A stretch of DNA of 64,000 nt from Salipaludibacillus keqinensis (GCF_003226325.1 NZ_PDOD01000001.1:1054001-1118000), one strand, 5' to 3'. Positions 8,997 to 18,706 are shown, counted from the first letter of the stretch. Numbers and translations are program-made. Notes: a model not told the origin generated them from the sequence alone.

Positions 8997-9677
8997 ATGA
9001 GTCATTTTGATTGGCATAAGGAAGCGAAGAGTTTGTGGGATGATAAGGCGGACTTTTGGAATCAGAGCAGTAAAGACATGTGGGAAACGGGTAGCCGAAA
9101 GTCCATTGTTCCATTTATCCAAAAGCACTTCCCGAAAGGTAGTTTCATAGCCGATTTAGGTTGTGGCGATGGGTATGGCACGTATAAATTAGCTCAGGCA
9201 GGTTTTCGCGTGACGGGGATAGACTTATCGGAAGAAATGATTGAGAAAGCGAAACGAGAAGAGAGAAACAACCGAATCACATTTGTCCAAGGAGACCTTA
9301 CAAAACTCCCCTTTGAAGAAGAAACCTTCTCCGGATTAATGTCCATTAATGCGATCGAGTGGACAGAACATCCGCTCCAAGCCTTGAAGGAGATGCACCG
9401 CGTATTAAAAAAAGATCATTTATTGTGCGTAGGAATCCTCGGGCCAACAGCAGCGCCACGAGCGAACAGTTATAACCGCCTTTACGGTAAAACTGTCGTT
9501 TGCAATACGCTGATGCCGTGGGAACTGGAACAATTAGCCCAAGAAAACGGTTGGGAAGTCATCGACGGGCAAGGCGTCTTCAAACGAGGAGTCACCGACA
9601 GCATGGTCGCTCAATTATCAAGGGAATTGAAACAATCCCTCACATTTATGTGGCTCGTCATGTTAAAGAAACGATAG
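8997..9677 (+). CDS. Class I SAM-dependent methyltransferase
   Basis: This is a small-molecule-type methyltransferase of the Methyltransf_11 kind. Motif I IADLGCGDGYGTY lies at about residues 46-58, the acidic post-I residue in VTGIDLSEEM, and motif III/IV in ITFVQGDLTKLPF and MSINAIEW. The length of about 226 residues is usual. An in-frame GTG lies two codons upstream; I prefer ATG 8997 because GGAAGG then has normal spacing. The aminotransferase follows 35 bases later and may be co-transcribed. The acceptor substrate is unknown. Confidence 0.88.
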   Translation: MSHFDWHKEAKSLWDDKADFWNQSSKDMWETGSRKSIVPFIQKHFPKGSFIADLGCGDGYGTYKLAQAGFRVTGIDLSEEMIEKAKREERNNRITFVQGDLTKLPFEEETFSGLMSINAIEWTEHPLQALKEMHRVLKKDHLLCVGILGPTAAPRANSYNRLYGKTVVCNTLMPWELEQLAQENGWEVIDGQGVFKRGVTDSMVAQLSRELKQSLTFMWLVMLKKR

Positions 9678-9712
9678 TGAACTCCCACCCCAACATACGT
9701 ATGGAAAGGTGA

Positions 9713-10918
9713 TTGATAGAAGTGAATGCAGAATCTTTTTTTTCTAAAAACATAAAAGACGCACTGAAAAACGATCCACCGGGTTCGTGGATGCCAACGC
9801 TGCCAGAACAGTGTATTCGATTAAGCTCTGGGTTTCCAGCACCTTCTCTTGTCCCAGTGGATCAACTAAAGGATGCAGTAGCCAGCTTACTTGATGAAGA
9901 GGGCGATTTACCGTTGCATTACATCGGTAGCCCTAAGGTGGAAAAACTAACAGGACAGATTCAAGACATGATAAAAGGACACGACATTCATGTGGCGGAA
10001 GATGAACTGTTAATCACATCTGGCGCTTGTCAGGCCATAGATCTGATTGCTCGTGTCCTCATTGACGAGAACACAGTTGTTGCCATTGAATCACCAACGT
10101 ACATGGAAGCACTAGAAATTTTTCAAAACTATACAGACCAATTTATTAGTATTCCCATCGATGAGCACGGCCTACAAACAAGCGTTTTAGAAGAGGTCCT
10201 TGAGGATCGGAAAAATAAAGGGCTACCTTTTCCTCGTTTGTTATATACCATCCCTACATTTCAAAATCCAACAGGGACCACCATGACCACGGAGCGTCGG
10301 AAGCGTGTGTTGAGGCTTGCTTCTGAGTACGATTTTCTCGTTTTAGAGGATGATGCCTACAGAGAATTATACTTCGATCAACCGTCTGTCCCCTTAAAAG
10401 CGATGGATCGTGAAGACCGGGTTCTTTATGTTGGTTCTCTATCTAAAGTGGTCGCAACTGGCATGCGAATTGGCTGGGTAGCGGCCGCGCCTGAATTTAT
10501 TAAGGCTTTGGACTGGTTTAAGAAGGATTTGGGCCATCCCTTTGGGCAAGCGACGATGGCGACGTTTTTAGAAAAAACGGAGATGGCGAAACGACTCAAC
10601 ACTTTACGAGACACGTACGAAACGAAATGTGAGGCGTTAATTTCAGCACTGGAGCAATACCTTCCTAAACAGGTTTCCTGGTACGTCCCCGGTGGCGGTT
10701 ATTTCGTATGGGTCCATATTGCAGGAGTGGACACGACCGACATGTTAACGGAGGCTCTCTCTAAAGGCGTCTCCTATGTCCCCGGCGAATACTTCTTCTT
10801 ACATTCACATGAAGGAAAAGAGTACCTCCGCCTATCCTTTAGTTACGCCAATCCAAAGGAAATAGACGAAGGAGCTCAAAAATTGGGTGAGGTAATTAAG
10901 GAAGTTCTAAAAAAGTAA
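9713..10918 (+). CDS. PLP-dependent aminotransferase, class I/II (LysN/MocR-like fold)
   Basis: This is a fold-type I aminotransferase. The PLP lysine lies in LYVGSLSKVVATGMRIGW, with a preceding VLEDDAYREL (pyridine-N Asp) and a TIPTFQNPTG loop. The sequence resembles the aminotransferase half of MocR regulators and 2-aminoadipate transaminases but has no GntR DNA-binding domain. The start is TTG after GGAAAGGTG; a GTG three codons later is an alternative. It could be an operon with the methyltransferase; the substrate is not deducible. Confidence 0.87.
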   Translation: MIEVNAESFFSKNIKDALKNDPPGSWMPTLPEQCIRLSSGFPAPSLVPVDQLKDAVASLLDEEGDLPLHYIGSPKVEKLTGQIQDMIKGHDIHVAEDELLITSGACQAIDLIARVLIDENTVVAIESPTYMEALEIFQNYTDQFISIPIDEHGLQTSVLEEVLEDRKNKGLPFPRLLYTIPTFQNPTGTTMTTERRKRVLRLASEYDFLVLEDDAYRELYFDQPSVPLKAMDREDRVLYVGSLSKVVATGMRIGWVAAAPEFIKALDWFKKDLGHPFGQATMATFLEKTEMAKRLNTLRDTYETKCEALISALEQYLPKQVSWYVPGGGYFVWVHIAGVDTTDMLTEALSKGVSYVPGEYFFLHSHEGKEYLRLSFSYANPKEIDEGAQKLGEVIKEVLKK

Positions 10919-10947
10919 GAGACAGATTTTATCAATAATTCAATCTT

Positions 10948-10985
10948 ATTCCTGATTTCCTATTTCTGGGATCAGGAATTTTGCT
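10948..10985 (+). terminator. Probable terminator after the aminotransferase
   Basis: A perfect 9-bp stem ATTCCTGAT/ATCAGGAAT is followed by a short TTTT. Confidence 0.55.
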
Positions 10986-11077
10986 ATAATTATTAGAATA
11001 TTTTAAAAATAAACTCGAGTAACAACCTTTTTAAAAATGTAGGGTAGTAAATACTCACACAAAGGAGTGGGAAAAAA

Positions 11078-11455
11078 ATGATTAGTAAAGTTGGGCAAAT
11101 TATGGTGTATGTAAATAACCAAGATGAAGCCGTGAGTTTTTGGACTGAAAAAGTCGGCTTTAATGTCATTGCAGATGACACTAACGGTGAAATGAGATGG
11201 ATTGAAATGGCACCAACAAAAGGGGCAGAAACAACTATCATTCTTCACAATAAGGAGTTGATTGCTAAAATGGCTCCAGAATTGAACCTCGGTACACCTT
11301 CGCTAATGTTTTTCTCAGACAGCTTTGACGAATTATATACCGATTTGAAAAATCAACATGTCAAGGTAGGTGAAATCGTTAAGATGCCTTCTGGTAGGGT
11401 TTTTAACTTTGCTGATCATGAAGAAAATTACTTTGCAGTCATGGATAAAAAGTGA
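11078..11455 (+). CDS. VOC (glyoxalase/bleomycin-resistance fold) protein
   Basis: This is a 125-residue single VOC module. It starts with the usual IMVYVNNQDEAVSFWTEKVGF first beta-alpha unit, then MRWIEMAP and a C-terminal GRVFNFADHEENYFAVMD. A Glu in this last strand is a usual metal ligand. Members act as dioxygenases, isomerases or drug-binding proteins, so no reaction is assigned. AAAGGAG lies 9-11 bases before the ATG. The gene is followed 50 bases on by an alpha/beta hydrolase. Confidence 0.85.
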   Translation: MISKVGQIMVYVNNQDEAVSFWTEKVGFNVIADDTNGEMRWIEMAPTKGAETTIILHNKELIAKMAPELNLGTPSLMFFSDSFDELYTDLKNQHVKVGEIVKMPSGRVFNFADHEENYFAVMDKK

Positions 11456-11505
11456 TCTGATAAGATGACTTTTTTACGGTAATCAATACAAGGGGGAGTT
11501 AGAAC

Positions 11506-12057
11506 ATGAGGAAACGGATTTTATTCATTCATAGTGCGGGACCCCAAGACCTTAACCAAGGTAGTAGTGGGCTGAAGGTCTGTTTACAAAAAAACCTGGG
11601 TGAGGAATACGCATTACTAGCTCCAAAGATGCCTGATCCAGAGAACCCAACATACGCGCTTTGGAAAGCTCAACTTGAAAAAGAATTGGCTTCATTTGAG
11701 GATGAGATCATTCTTATCGGCCATTCTTTGGGCGGTTCGGTTTTGTTGAAATACCTTTCAGAGGGACCATGCGAACAACCCATTTCCGCTTTGTTTATGA
11801 TTGCTTCCCCATACTGGGGAGTGGACGATGATTGGCGTAAGGAGGATTTTAGGTTGCAAGATGATTTCGCTGCAAAACTCCCACACATACCACAGATTTT
11901 CCTTTATCATAGCCAAAATGAAGACATAGTGCCGTTTGCACACGTTGAACACTATAAGGAAAAACTTCCACTGGCAAAAATTCGAATAATCGATGGAGCG
12001 GAACATCTTTTCGATGATGGATTGCCTGAACTTCTCACCGATCTCAAAGAATTGTAA
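11506..12057 (+). CDS. Small alpha/beta hydrolase (RBBP9/YdeN-like serine hydrolase)
   Basis: This is a 183-residue cytosolic serine hydrolase. The nucleophile Ser lies in LIGHSLGGS (about residue 77), Asp in NEDIVPFAH and His in GAEHLFDDG. The beginning ILFIHSAGPQD is typical of the RBBP9/YdeN group. GGGGGAG precedes the ATG. Substrate unknown. Confidence 0.85.
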   Translation: MRKRILFIHSAGPQDLNQGSSGLKVCLQKNLGEEYALLAPKMPDPENPTYALWKAQLEKELASFEDEIILIGHSLGGSVLLKYLSEGPCEQPISALFMIASPYWGVDDDWRKEDFRLQDDFAAKLPHIPQIFLYHSQNEDIVPFAHVEHYKEKLPLAKIRIIDGAEHLFDDGLPELLTDLKEL

Positions 12058-12341
12058 TTATTCGTTTGTCACAGTTTATCCAATTGCAGCAATTGGTGTT
12101 TTGACGAAAAACAGAAGAAGAAATGCTCAAATGTTATTTTTTTCCCCACATTAATCACAAGCCGAAATAACTTTAAAACACTTGATAACTCCTTTTTATG
12201 ATCTCCCCTAACCGAATGGTCTTTGCATGGAAGTCTTTTTTTCTGTGGCCAAAAGCGACTTATGGTAGAATTTTAGTAGGAAAACATAACTGTGAAATGA
12301 TTCAGCTTACCTGCACCAGTTAAATGAACGGGGAGATAGAA

Positions 12342-13286
12342 ATGAAAAAATTAAAGACGGTTCTTGGAGTTACAGCTAGTCTTCTTGTGGTTGCCTTTAC
12401 GTTTGCAGCTGATTTCTTTTATGGAGAAGCGGTTGAACGGGGAAGAGAAGTGGAACTGCATAGAGAAGAGATAGCCATACCTGCAATGGTGACAGCAGAA
12501 AATGAGCAAATCATCGACGAAGCAGCGGAGTGGTATGAGAATCAATCATTTGAAACCATGACCTTGACGTCATACGATGGTCTCACTTTGGAAGCCGATT
12601 TTCTCGCCAATGAAGAAAGCACAGATCAAGCGGTGATCCTTGCCCATGGCTTTCGAAGTCAGCGGGCAGACATGGGAGATTATGTGCAATTTTATTACGA
12701 TCAAGGGTTTGATATCTTAATTCCTGACTCTCGGGGCCACGGGGAAAGTGAAGGGGATTACGTCAGTTTCGGTTGGCATGATCGTTTGGATTACCTTGAC
12801 TGGATCAATGTTTTGATTGAGAAAACAGGCAGTAGCTCAATTTTTCTCCATGGGCATTCTATGGGCGCAGCGACCGTACTCATGACGAGTGGGGAAGAGC
12901 TGCCACCGCAAGTGAAAGGCGTCATTGCAGATAGTGGCTACACGTCAGCAGAAGATATTCTTTCTTATCAACTAGAGAATTTGTACAATCTGCCACCGTT
13001 TCCGATGATCCCAGTGACGAGTGGAATGACTAAAATCAGGTCCGGTTTCACATTTGGTGAAGCTTCTGTCATTGACCAGGTTGCGAAAAATACGCTCCCG
13101 TTACTTCTCATTCATGGAGAAGCAGATGAGCTTGTTCCCACATCGATGACCGAAGAAATTTATGAGGCAGCGGGCGGTGACAAAACCTTGTGGCTAGTCC
13201 CAGAAGCAGGTCACGTCAAATCCTACTCCACCTCAACCACCGAATACCAAGAACGATTAATGGAGTTTATTAACCGGGAAGACTGA
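12342..13286 (+). CDS. Membrane-anchored alpha/beta hydrolase
   Basis: This is an alpha/beta hydrolase with an N-terminal hydrophobic segment (about residues 4-22), so it is probably exported or membrane-anchored. The oxyanion region is ILAHGFRSQ, nucleophile Ser in LHGHSMGAATVL, Asp in IHGEADELVP and His in PEAGHVKSY. I chose ATG 12342 because GGGGAG is 6 bases upstream, while the in-frame ATG 18 bases earlier lacks a ribosome site. Length 314 residues. Substrate unknown. Confidence 0.85.
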   Translation: MKKLKTVLGVTASLLVVAFTFAADFFYGEAVERGREVELHREEIAIPAMVTAENEQIIDEAAEWYENQSFETMTLTSYDGLTLEADFLANEESTDQAVILAHGFRSQRADMGDYVQFYYDQGFDILIPDSRGHGESEGDYVSFGWHDRLDYLDWINVLIEKTGSSSIFLHGHSMGAATVLMTSGEELPPQVKGVIADSGYTSAEDILSYQLENLYNLPPFPMIPVTSGMTKIRSGFTFGEASVIDQVAKNTLPLLLIHGEADELVPTSMTEEIYEAAGGDKTLWLVPEAGHVKSYSTSTTEYQERLMEFINRED

Positions 13287-13488
13287 CCAGAGGGACGGTT
13301 CTTCTGGTCCATGACCGAGGGGACGGTTCTTTTGGTCAACTGCAAGGTCCGAGGATAACACAATTCAACGATTTTACTGATTGAAAAGATCTCACAAGAA
13401 ATTTCTAGGCCTAAAAGGTTGAACCGCAAGAACCGTCACCTTGGCGACCTTTGGCGAGGGTGCGGCGAGAAGAACCGTCCCCATGGCA
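13285..13488. repeat. Cluster of four dispersed palindromic repeats
   Basis: Unit 13285-13309 has perfect arms GACCAGA/TCTGGTC. Unit 13312-13338 has TGACCGAG/TTTGGTCA (8 pairs with two wobbles). Two further copies in inverse orientation, near 13422 and 13471, have AGAACCGTCAC (decayed) and AGAACCGTCCC. The cluster starts at the hydrolase stop codon and ends just before the IclR promoter. Confidence 0.8.
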
Positions 13489-13494
13489 ACAAAA

Positions 13495-13504
13495 TATGTT
13501 ATAA
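13495..13504 (+). promoter_or_regulatory. Extended -10 promoter of the IclR gene
   Basis: The sequence TGTTATAAT is a perfect extended -10 box about 40 bases before the regulator start. No good -35 is seen; the upstream bases belong to a palindromic repeat. Confidence 0.5.
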
Positions 13505-13543
13505 TTCACAATTATACAAACGGACGCATAGTGGGGGATGAAC

Positions 13544-14299
13544 ATGGTTAAATCAGTCGACAGGGCATTAAGGATCATTACGTTAGTCAGTCAGAAAAAA
13601 GACGGGCTTGGAGTCACGGAAATTGCAGAAAAAATTGAGTTGAACAAAAGCTCTATTTTCAAATTGCTGAGAACGCTTATGGATCATGGTTATATCGAGC
13701 AGGACGAAGAGACTAAGAAATATAGACTGGGATATAAGTACATTGAATTAAGTTCGATTTTGCTAGAATCAATTGATTTGCGTCCTCAAGCTAAGCCCTT
13801 TCTTAAAGAGTTAGAGACGCTGACGAATGAAGTAATTCATTTGGTCGTCTATGATCAAGGTGAAGCCTATTACATTGAAAAATTAGAAGGGAACGAAACG
13901 CTACGTACCCATTCCAAAGTAGGTAAAAGAGTGTCATTTCACGCAACTAGTGTGGGAAAAGTGTTGATTGCTCATATGGACGACCAAGAAGCAGCTACCA
14001 TACTTGAGAAAAATGGCTTACCGAAACATACTGATAATACAATTACAGATAAAGAGAAGTTACTTCAGGAATTGCAGAAAATAAGAACTCAAGGCTTTGG
14101 AGTTGAAATTGAAGAAAATGAAGTAGGGATCACTTGCATTGCTGCACCGATTTTTGATCATAGAGGGGACATCACGGCCGGAGTCAGTATATCTGGACCA
14201 TCGACGAGATTAACCGAGCCACGATTAGAAGAAATCAAGACGATCCTTATTGATCGCTGTAATAAAATATCCCGTCGGCTAGGTTATACGGGTGTGTAA
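13544..14299 (+). CDS. IclR-family transcriptional regulator of the glycolate locus
   Basis: The N-terminal winged helix-turn-helix (about 1-65: SVDRALRIITLV, GLGVTEIAEKIELNKSSIFKLL) is followed by an IclR effector domain with HATSVGKVLIAHM and GITCIAAPIFD. The 251-residue length is typical. I chose ATG 13544 over 13538 because GGGGG abuts the earlier ATG. The gene lies immediately before, and in the same direction as, genes for a glycolate-oxidase-type complex and malate synthase, so it is probably their regulator, as often seen for IclR proteins. A dyad in the following promoter is the candidate site. Confidence 0.92.
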   Translation: MVKSVDRALRIITLVSQKKDGLGVTEIAEKIELNKSSIFKLLRTLMDHGYIEQDEETKKYRLGYKYIELSSILLESIDLRPQAKPFLKELETLTNEVIHLVVYDQGEAYYIEKLEGNETLRTHSKVGKRVSFHATSVGKVLIAHMDDQEAATILEKNGLPKHTDNTITDKEKLLQELQKIRTQGFGVEIEENEVGITCIAAPIFDHRGDITAGVSISGPSTRLTEPRLEEIKTILIDRCNKISRRLGYTGV

Positions 14300-14333
14300 A
14301 AATAAGATAAAAGTTGATATTTTCAGAAAATTA

Positions 14334-14362
14334 TTGAAATGAATGCCAATTCATGCTTTAAT
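14334..14362 (+). promoter_or_regulatory. Predicted promoter and operator of the glycolate operon
   Basis: TTGAAA (14334-14339), a 17-base spacer, and TTTAAT (14357-14362) with an upstream TG form a sigma-A-type extended -10 promoter. The spacer contains a perfect dyad ATGAAT-GCCA-ATTCAT (14339-14354). A repressor or activator bound there would cover the promoter; the IclR protein encoded upstream is the obvious candidate (inference). Confidence 0.5.
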
Positions 14363-14429
14363 AAAGGTAATTCACATCCCAAAAAGGGAGATTGTGGGAG
14401 TTAAGACAACGAAATTAGACAGCTAAGAA

Positions 14430-14468
14430 AACTTAAGCATAAGTGAGGTTGCTTAAAAGTTTTTTTTG
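14430..14468 (+). terminator. Hairpin with T-run in the glycolate operon leader
   Basis: AACTTAAGCA can pair imperfectly with TGCTTAAAAGTT, followed by TTTTTTT. It lies between the predicted promoter and the first oxidase gene, so it may act as a leader attenuator rather than as the end of iclR. Confidence 0.45.
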
Positions 14469-14518
14469 GCCTATTTAAGAAACGTGGTTTCCTAATAAGA
14501 AACGAAAGAGGTGTTCAC

Positions 14519-15844
14519 TTGATTAGTTCAACTCTTATAGCTGAATTTGCCTCCTTTTTACCTGAAAATAAAATAAAAGTAAATGACAGTGCAGATCATC
14601 CTTTAGGAAATGGTGGAAAGGTAACTGTCTATCCCAGTTCACTGGACGAAATTGTAAACGTTGTCAAGTATGCCAATGACCATGACAGAAAAGTAACGGT
14701 GGTCGGAAGTGGAACAAAAAGAGGATTTGGTGGACTGGACAAACCCGCCGATATTTTACTGTCGCTAGAAAATTATTCAGGAATCATCGAACATACCGTT
14801 GGGAACATGACGTTAACGGTAAAGGCCGGCACGGTATTCAACCAATTACAACATTACCTAAAAGACCATAAGCAAAAGGTGTCACTAGATGCAGCATGGC
14901 CAGATCATGCGACGATCGGCGGAATCATAGCTGCAAATGACAGCAGTGCGAAGCGTCTCGGCTATGGTTCAGCGAGAGATGTCGTCATTGGTCTGAAGAC
15001 GGTCTATCCAGATGGATCGATTATCCGTTCCGGGGGCAAGGTCGTTAAAAACGTGGCAGGCTATGATATGAACAAACTTTTTGTTGGTTCAATGGGAACT
15101 CTTGGGGTGATCGCTGAAATCACGATGAAACTTCGTCCCTTGCCTAAAGATGAAACGCTTGTTTTATTGACCGTCGAGAACGACGATTTAGAAACCATTC
15201 GATCGTTTGTCGTCAGTCTCTTAGATACACAATTGGAGCCCACTTCTCTTGAATTGTTAGCTCCATCATTATCTGAAAAACTAACGCAGATCCCAAAGTA
15301 CACATTAGCGATGAGTTTTGAAGATGTTGAAAGCTCTGTTGCTTATCAAGAAGACTTTTTGAAAAAATTAAAGCCTGCTCAAACCACCATGAATGTTCTC
15401 AAACAAGAAAATATGGAACACTTTTGGAATCGTTTTTATACGATTGGACCTAACGGAGCTGTCTCCAATACAGGTGATGAAACCGTTGCTTCGATCAAAG
15501 TATCAGTAAAAAATTTAGACGTTCTCGAAGTGATTAAAGAAAGCAATAGATTAAGAGATTCACATAATTTAGACGTAGAAGCACATGGCGGACTGGGACA
15601 CGGTATTTGTCAAATTCATGTAAAGGGAGCGAAGTCAGATGTCGTTTCAGCCATTCATCATTTGAGAGGTGTGGCTGAAAAATACGGCGGACACGCGGTT
15701 ATTAAACATCTACCATACAAACTTCGCCAAGAAATAAATGTTTGGGGAGAAAACCCTCCTTACTTTTACCTGTTGGACGGGATCAAAAAACAAATTGATC
15801 CAAAAAGAACCCTCAACAACACTCGTTTTGTAGGAGGAATATAA
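14519..15844 (+). CDS. FAD-binding oxidase subunit, GlcE/GlcD-like
   Basis: This is a FAD-linked (VAO/PCMH fold) subunit of a glycolate- or lactate-type oxidase. The N-terminal FAD-binding domain has VTVYPSSLDEIVNVVKYAN, TVVGSGTKRGFGG and the substrate/FAD loop ATIGGIIAANDSSAKRLGYG (about residues 138-157). The C-terminal half is the shorter, GlcE-like cap. The start is TTG with AGAGGTG before it. The next gene begins 1 base after the stop, so they are translationally coupled. The partners are the Fe-S subunit and a second FAD subunit. Confidence 0.85.
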   Translation: MISSTLIAEFASFLPENKIKVNDSADHPLGNGGKVTVYPSSLDEIVNVVKYANDHDRKVTVVGSGTKRGFGGLDKPADILLSLENYSGIIEHTVGNMTLTVKAGTVFNQLQHYLKDHKQKVSLDAAWPDHATIGGIIAANDSSAKRLGYGSARDVVIGLKTVYPDGSIIRSGGKVVKNVAGYDMNKLFVGSMGTLGVIAEITMKLRPLPKDETLVLLTVENDDLETIRSFVVSLLDTQLEPTSLELLAPSLSEKLTQIPKYTLAMSFEDVESSVAYQEDFLKKLKPAQTTMNVLKQENMEHFWNRFYTIGPNGAVSNTGDETVASIKVSVKNLDVLEVIKESNRLRDSHNLDVEAHGGLGHGICQIHVKGAKSDVVSAIHHLRGVAEKYGGHAVIKHLPYKLRQEINVWGENPPYFYLLDGIKKQIDPKRTLNNTRFVGGI

Positions 15845-15845
15845 C

Positions 15846-17210
15846 GTGAGTTTAAAAGAAATGATCAAAGACCCTACCTGCACGACGAAGAGTTTAACGA
15901 ACTACAAGTGGAAGGAACATCCTGATGAGGAGAAATGGGCAGATTGTGTTCATTGTGGATTGTGCTTAGAAGCTTGCCCGACCTACGAAATTACCGGACA
16001 GGAGCAACACTCTCCCCGAGGACGAGTCCATTTGATCAAATCCGTTGCTGAAGGGAAATTGGAAGTGAATGAACGGTTCATGGATCCCGTCTTTACTTGC
16101 TTAGACTGCCGAGCCTGTGAAACAGCTTGTCCAGCAGATGTGCAAGTAGGCGGACTTATCGAAGAAGCGCGAGGACAAATTCGCCAAGCGATGCCGCTAA
16201 GTGGATGGAAAGGAATGGTCAGTAAAGTCTTTCTGGAAGGGCTCTTTCCTTACCACAACCGGTTAAACAAGCTGGGCAGCTTATTGGGGATTTATCAAAA
16301 GAGTGGCATGCAGAAGGCCGTTCGGAAAACAGGGTTGATGAAGGTCATGCCGCAACACTTAGTGGACATGGAAGCGGTCATGCCAAAGGTAAACCCTCCA
16401 GCTCGGAAAAAATATAAAAATCAAGAGGTTATTAAAGCGAAAAACGAATCGAAACAAGAGGTGGCCTTTTTAACTGGTTGTATCATGGATGTGATGTTCA
16501 GTGACATCAATGAATCAACGATCAACGTATTAACACGGAATGGAAGCGATGTGACCATACCGAAAAATCAAACGTGTTGCGGAGCATTACATGTTCATGC
16601 CGGTAACCGTGAGACAGGAAGAAAGCTTGCTAAACAAAATATTGAAGCTTTTAAAGACGCAGACACGGTAGTCGTAAACTCTGCTGGGTGTGGATGTATG
16701 TTGCAAGATTATCCTGAGTTGTTTCGTGAAGAACCAGAGTGGCAAGAAAAAGCAGAACAGTTTTCCAAGAAAGTTCAAGATATTTCTAAATACCTTTATG
16801 ATACAGGCTATGAAACACCTTCAACGCCATTGAACAAAAGAATCACGTATCATGATGCTTGTCATTTAGCCCATGGCCAAAATGTTCGAGAGGAGCCACG
16901 GGATCTCCTTATTAATATTCCTGGCGTAGAAATGGTCCACATGCCAAATGCAGATCGATGTTGTGGGAGTGCTGGGATTTATAACATTACGAACCCGGAG
17001 ATGGCAGGCGCTGTCCTGGAAAGCAAAATGGAAAACGTGCCTGAAGATGTTGAAATGATCTCCATGGGGAACCCAGGTTGCATGCTGCAAATGGCGATGG
17101 GTGTTGAAAAATATGGACGGAATCAAAAAATCGTTCATACTGTTCAAGTTCTTGACTGGGCTTATAAACAAGATGATGAGCAAAAGGAAAGGGGAGTGCC
17201 AGATGGTTAA
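15846..17210 (+). CDS. glcF: Glycolate oxidase iron-sulfur subunit, GlcF-like
   Basis: This is the electron-transferring subunit. Two 4Fe-4S motifs are visible: CVHCGLCLEACP (about residues 36-47) and CLDCRACETACP (about 86-97). Two CCG domains follow, with CCGALHVHAGN and DRCCGSAGIYN, as in GlcF/LutA/HdrB. The start is GTG, 1 base after the previous stop. The 3' end overlaps the next ATG by 8 bases. 454 residues is the usual GlcF length. It passes electrons from the flavin subunits towards the quinone pool. Confidence 0.92.
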   Translation: MSLKEMIKDPTCTTKSLTNYKWKEHPDEEKWADCVHCGLCLEACPTYEITGQEQHSPRGRVHLIKSVAEGKLEVNERFMDPVFTCLDCRACETACPADVQVGGLIEEARGQIRQAMPLSGWKGMVSKVFLEGLFPYHNRLNKLGSLLGIYQKSGMQKAVRKTGLMKVMPQHLVDMEAVMPKVNPPARKKYKNQEVIKAKNESKQEVAFLTGCIMDVMFSDINESTINVLTRNGSDVTIPKNQTCCGALHVHAGNRETGRKLAKQNIEAFKDADTVVVNSAGCGCMLQDYPELFREEPEWQEKAEQFSKKVQDISKYLYDTGYETPSTPLNKRITYHDACHLAHGQNVREEPRDLLINIPGVEMVHMPNADRCCGSAGIYNITNPEMAGAVLESKMENVPEDVEMISMGNPGCMLQMAMGVEKYGRNQKIVHTVQVLDWAYKQDDEQKERGVPDG

Positions 17211-18654
17211 AAAATTGAAAACAAACGATAAACATATTAACAAGTTAGCTCGTCTGCTCACCGGACCCAATGCCATTTTGTACCATAAAGAGGATTTATT
17301 AGCCTATGACTGTGATGGATTTACGATTCATAAGCATTTGCCAAGAGCTGTCGTTTTTCCAAAAAACACAGAAGAAGTAGCCAAAATCGTCCAATATTGT
17401 GCGAAGCATCAACTGCCATTTCTTGCCCGGGGCGCCGGTACAGGCTTGAGTGGAGGAGCGACTCCCCTCAATAACGAAGTCATTATTAGCCTTGTTAGAA
17501 TGAAAAAATTGATCAGTCTAGATGTGGAGAATAGGCGGGCAGTCGTGGAGCCAGGTTATATAAATCTTAAACTAACAAACTCCATCTCTGATAAAGGTTA
17601 TTATTATGCGCCAGATCCATCCAGTCAGTACGCCTGTACGATCGGTGGAAATGTGGCAGAAAATGCAGGCGGAGCGCACTGTCTCAAATATGGGGTAACT
17701 ACCAACCACATATTAGGTTTGGAAGTCGTGCTACCCAATGGCGAGATTATTCACCTTGGCAACGATGGCATTCCTGACACCCCAGGCTATGATTTAATCG
17801 GTCTCATCACAGGGTCAGAGGGAACGTTAGGAATTGTCACGAAAATTACCGTACGCATTTTGAAAAATCCCGAGGAAAAACAGACAGTCCTTGCTTACTT
17901 CGATGATGTTGAGGATGGCAGTCGGGCGGTGTCGGACATTATTTCTACAGGGATTGTCCCGGCCGCGATGGAAATGATGGATAAAACAGCCATTGAAGCC
18001 GTGGAAGCAGCTGCCTTCCCAGTCGGTCATCCAAAGGATATTGAAGCTGTTTTACTCATTGAGGTAGATGGCATTTCCGCTGGAATAGAAGAACAGATCA
18101 CAGACATTCTTAACGTATGCACGAGTAGAAATGTCCGCGAAGTAAAAGTAGCTGAAAGCGAACAAGAAAGAGCTAGATGGTGGGCGAACCGAAAAACAGG
18201 GTTTGGCGCCATGGGAGCCATTTCACCAGACTATTTAGTGCAAGATGGTGTCATCCCAAGAAGTCGATTACCTGAAGTATTATCGAGAATCAACCAAATC
18301 AGTGAAGAGAGCGGTCTCCGAATTGCGAATATTTTTCACGCGGGAGATGGGAATCTTCATCCTTTAGTCCTTTTTGACGCCAATAAGCCGGGGGATACGG
18401 AGAAAGCACTTGAAGCAGGCAGCGCTTGCTTGAAAGTCTGCGCAGATGTGGGGGGAACGATCACTGGAGAGCACGGTGTCGGGATCGAAAAAATAGAAGA
18501 AATGCGTTTTGTTTTTAGCGATAGTGAAATTAATGCTCAAACGGAAGTAAGAGAGGTCTTTAATCCGGACAATCTATTGAATGCCGGCAAGCTTTTCCCT
18601 TCACCAGGGCGTTGCGGCGAGGTGAAAAAAGCGATGAAGGCGGTTATTTCATAA
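17203..18654 (+). CDS. glcD: Glycolate oxidase FAD subunit, GlcD-like
   Basis: This is the catalytic flavoprotein oxidising glycolate (or another 2-hydroxy acid) to glyoxylate. It has VVFPKNTEEVAKIV, the FAD loop RGAGTGLSGGA (about residues 71-81), CTIGGNVAENAGGAHCLKYG, and the C-terminal FAD-oxidase domain with HAGDGNLHP and GEHGVGIEK. I place the start at ATG 17203, overlapping the glcF stop, because AAAGGGGAG is at the right distance and homologous GlcD proteins begin here; an in-frame extension further upstream lies inside glcF. Length 483 residues. Confidence 0.92.
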   Translation: MVKKLKTNDKHINKLARLLTGPNAILYHKEDLLAYDCDGFTIHKHLPRAVVFPKNTEEVAKIVQYCAKHQLPFLARGAGTGLSGGATPLNNEVIISLVRMKKLISLDVENRRAVVEPGYINLKLTNSISDKGYYYAPDPSSQYACTIGGNVAENAGGAHCLKYGVTTNHILGLEVVLPNGEIIHLGNDGIPDTPGYDLIGLITGSEGTLGIVTKITVRILKNPEEKQTVLAYFDDVEDGSRAVSDIISTGIVPAAMEMMDKTAIEAVEAAAFPVGHPKDIEAVLLIEVDGISAGIEEQITDILNVCTSRNVREVKVAESEQERARWWANRKTGFGAMGAISPDYLVQDGVIPRSRLPEVLSRINQISEESGLRIANIFHAGDGNLHPLVLFDANKPGDTEKALEAGSACLKVCADVGGTITGEHGVGIEKIEEMRFVFSDSEINAQTEVREVFNPDNLLNAGKLFPSPGRCGEVKKAMKAVIS

Positions 18655-18706
18655 ATAGCGAGCAGCCCTTACCTTCGGAAAATGTAAGTTTGATATATGT
18701 GTAACG

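Noticed and set aside
17101-17202. Longer GlcD start inside glcF
   Set aside because: GlcD homology and the ribosome site both begin at the ATG at 17203, overlapping the glcF stop.
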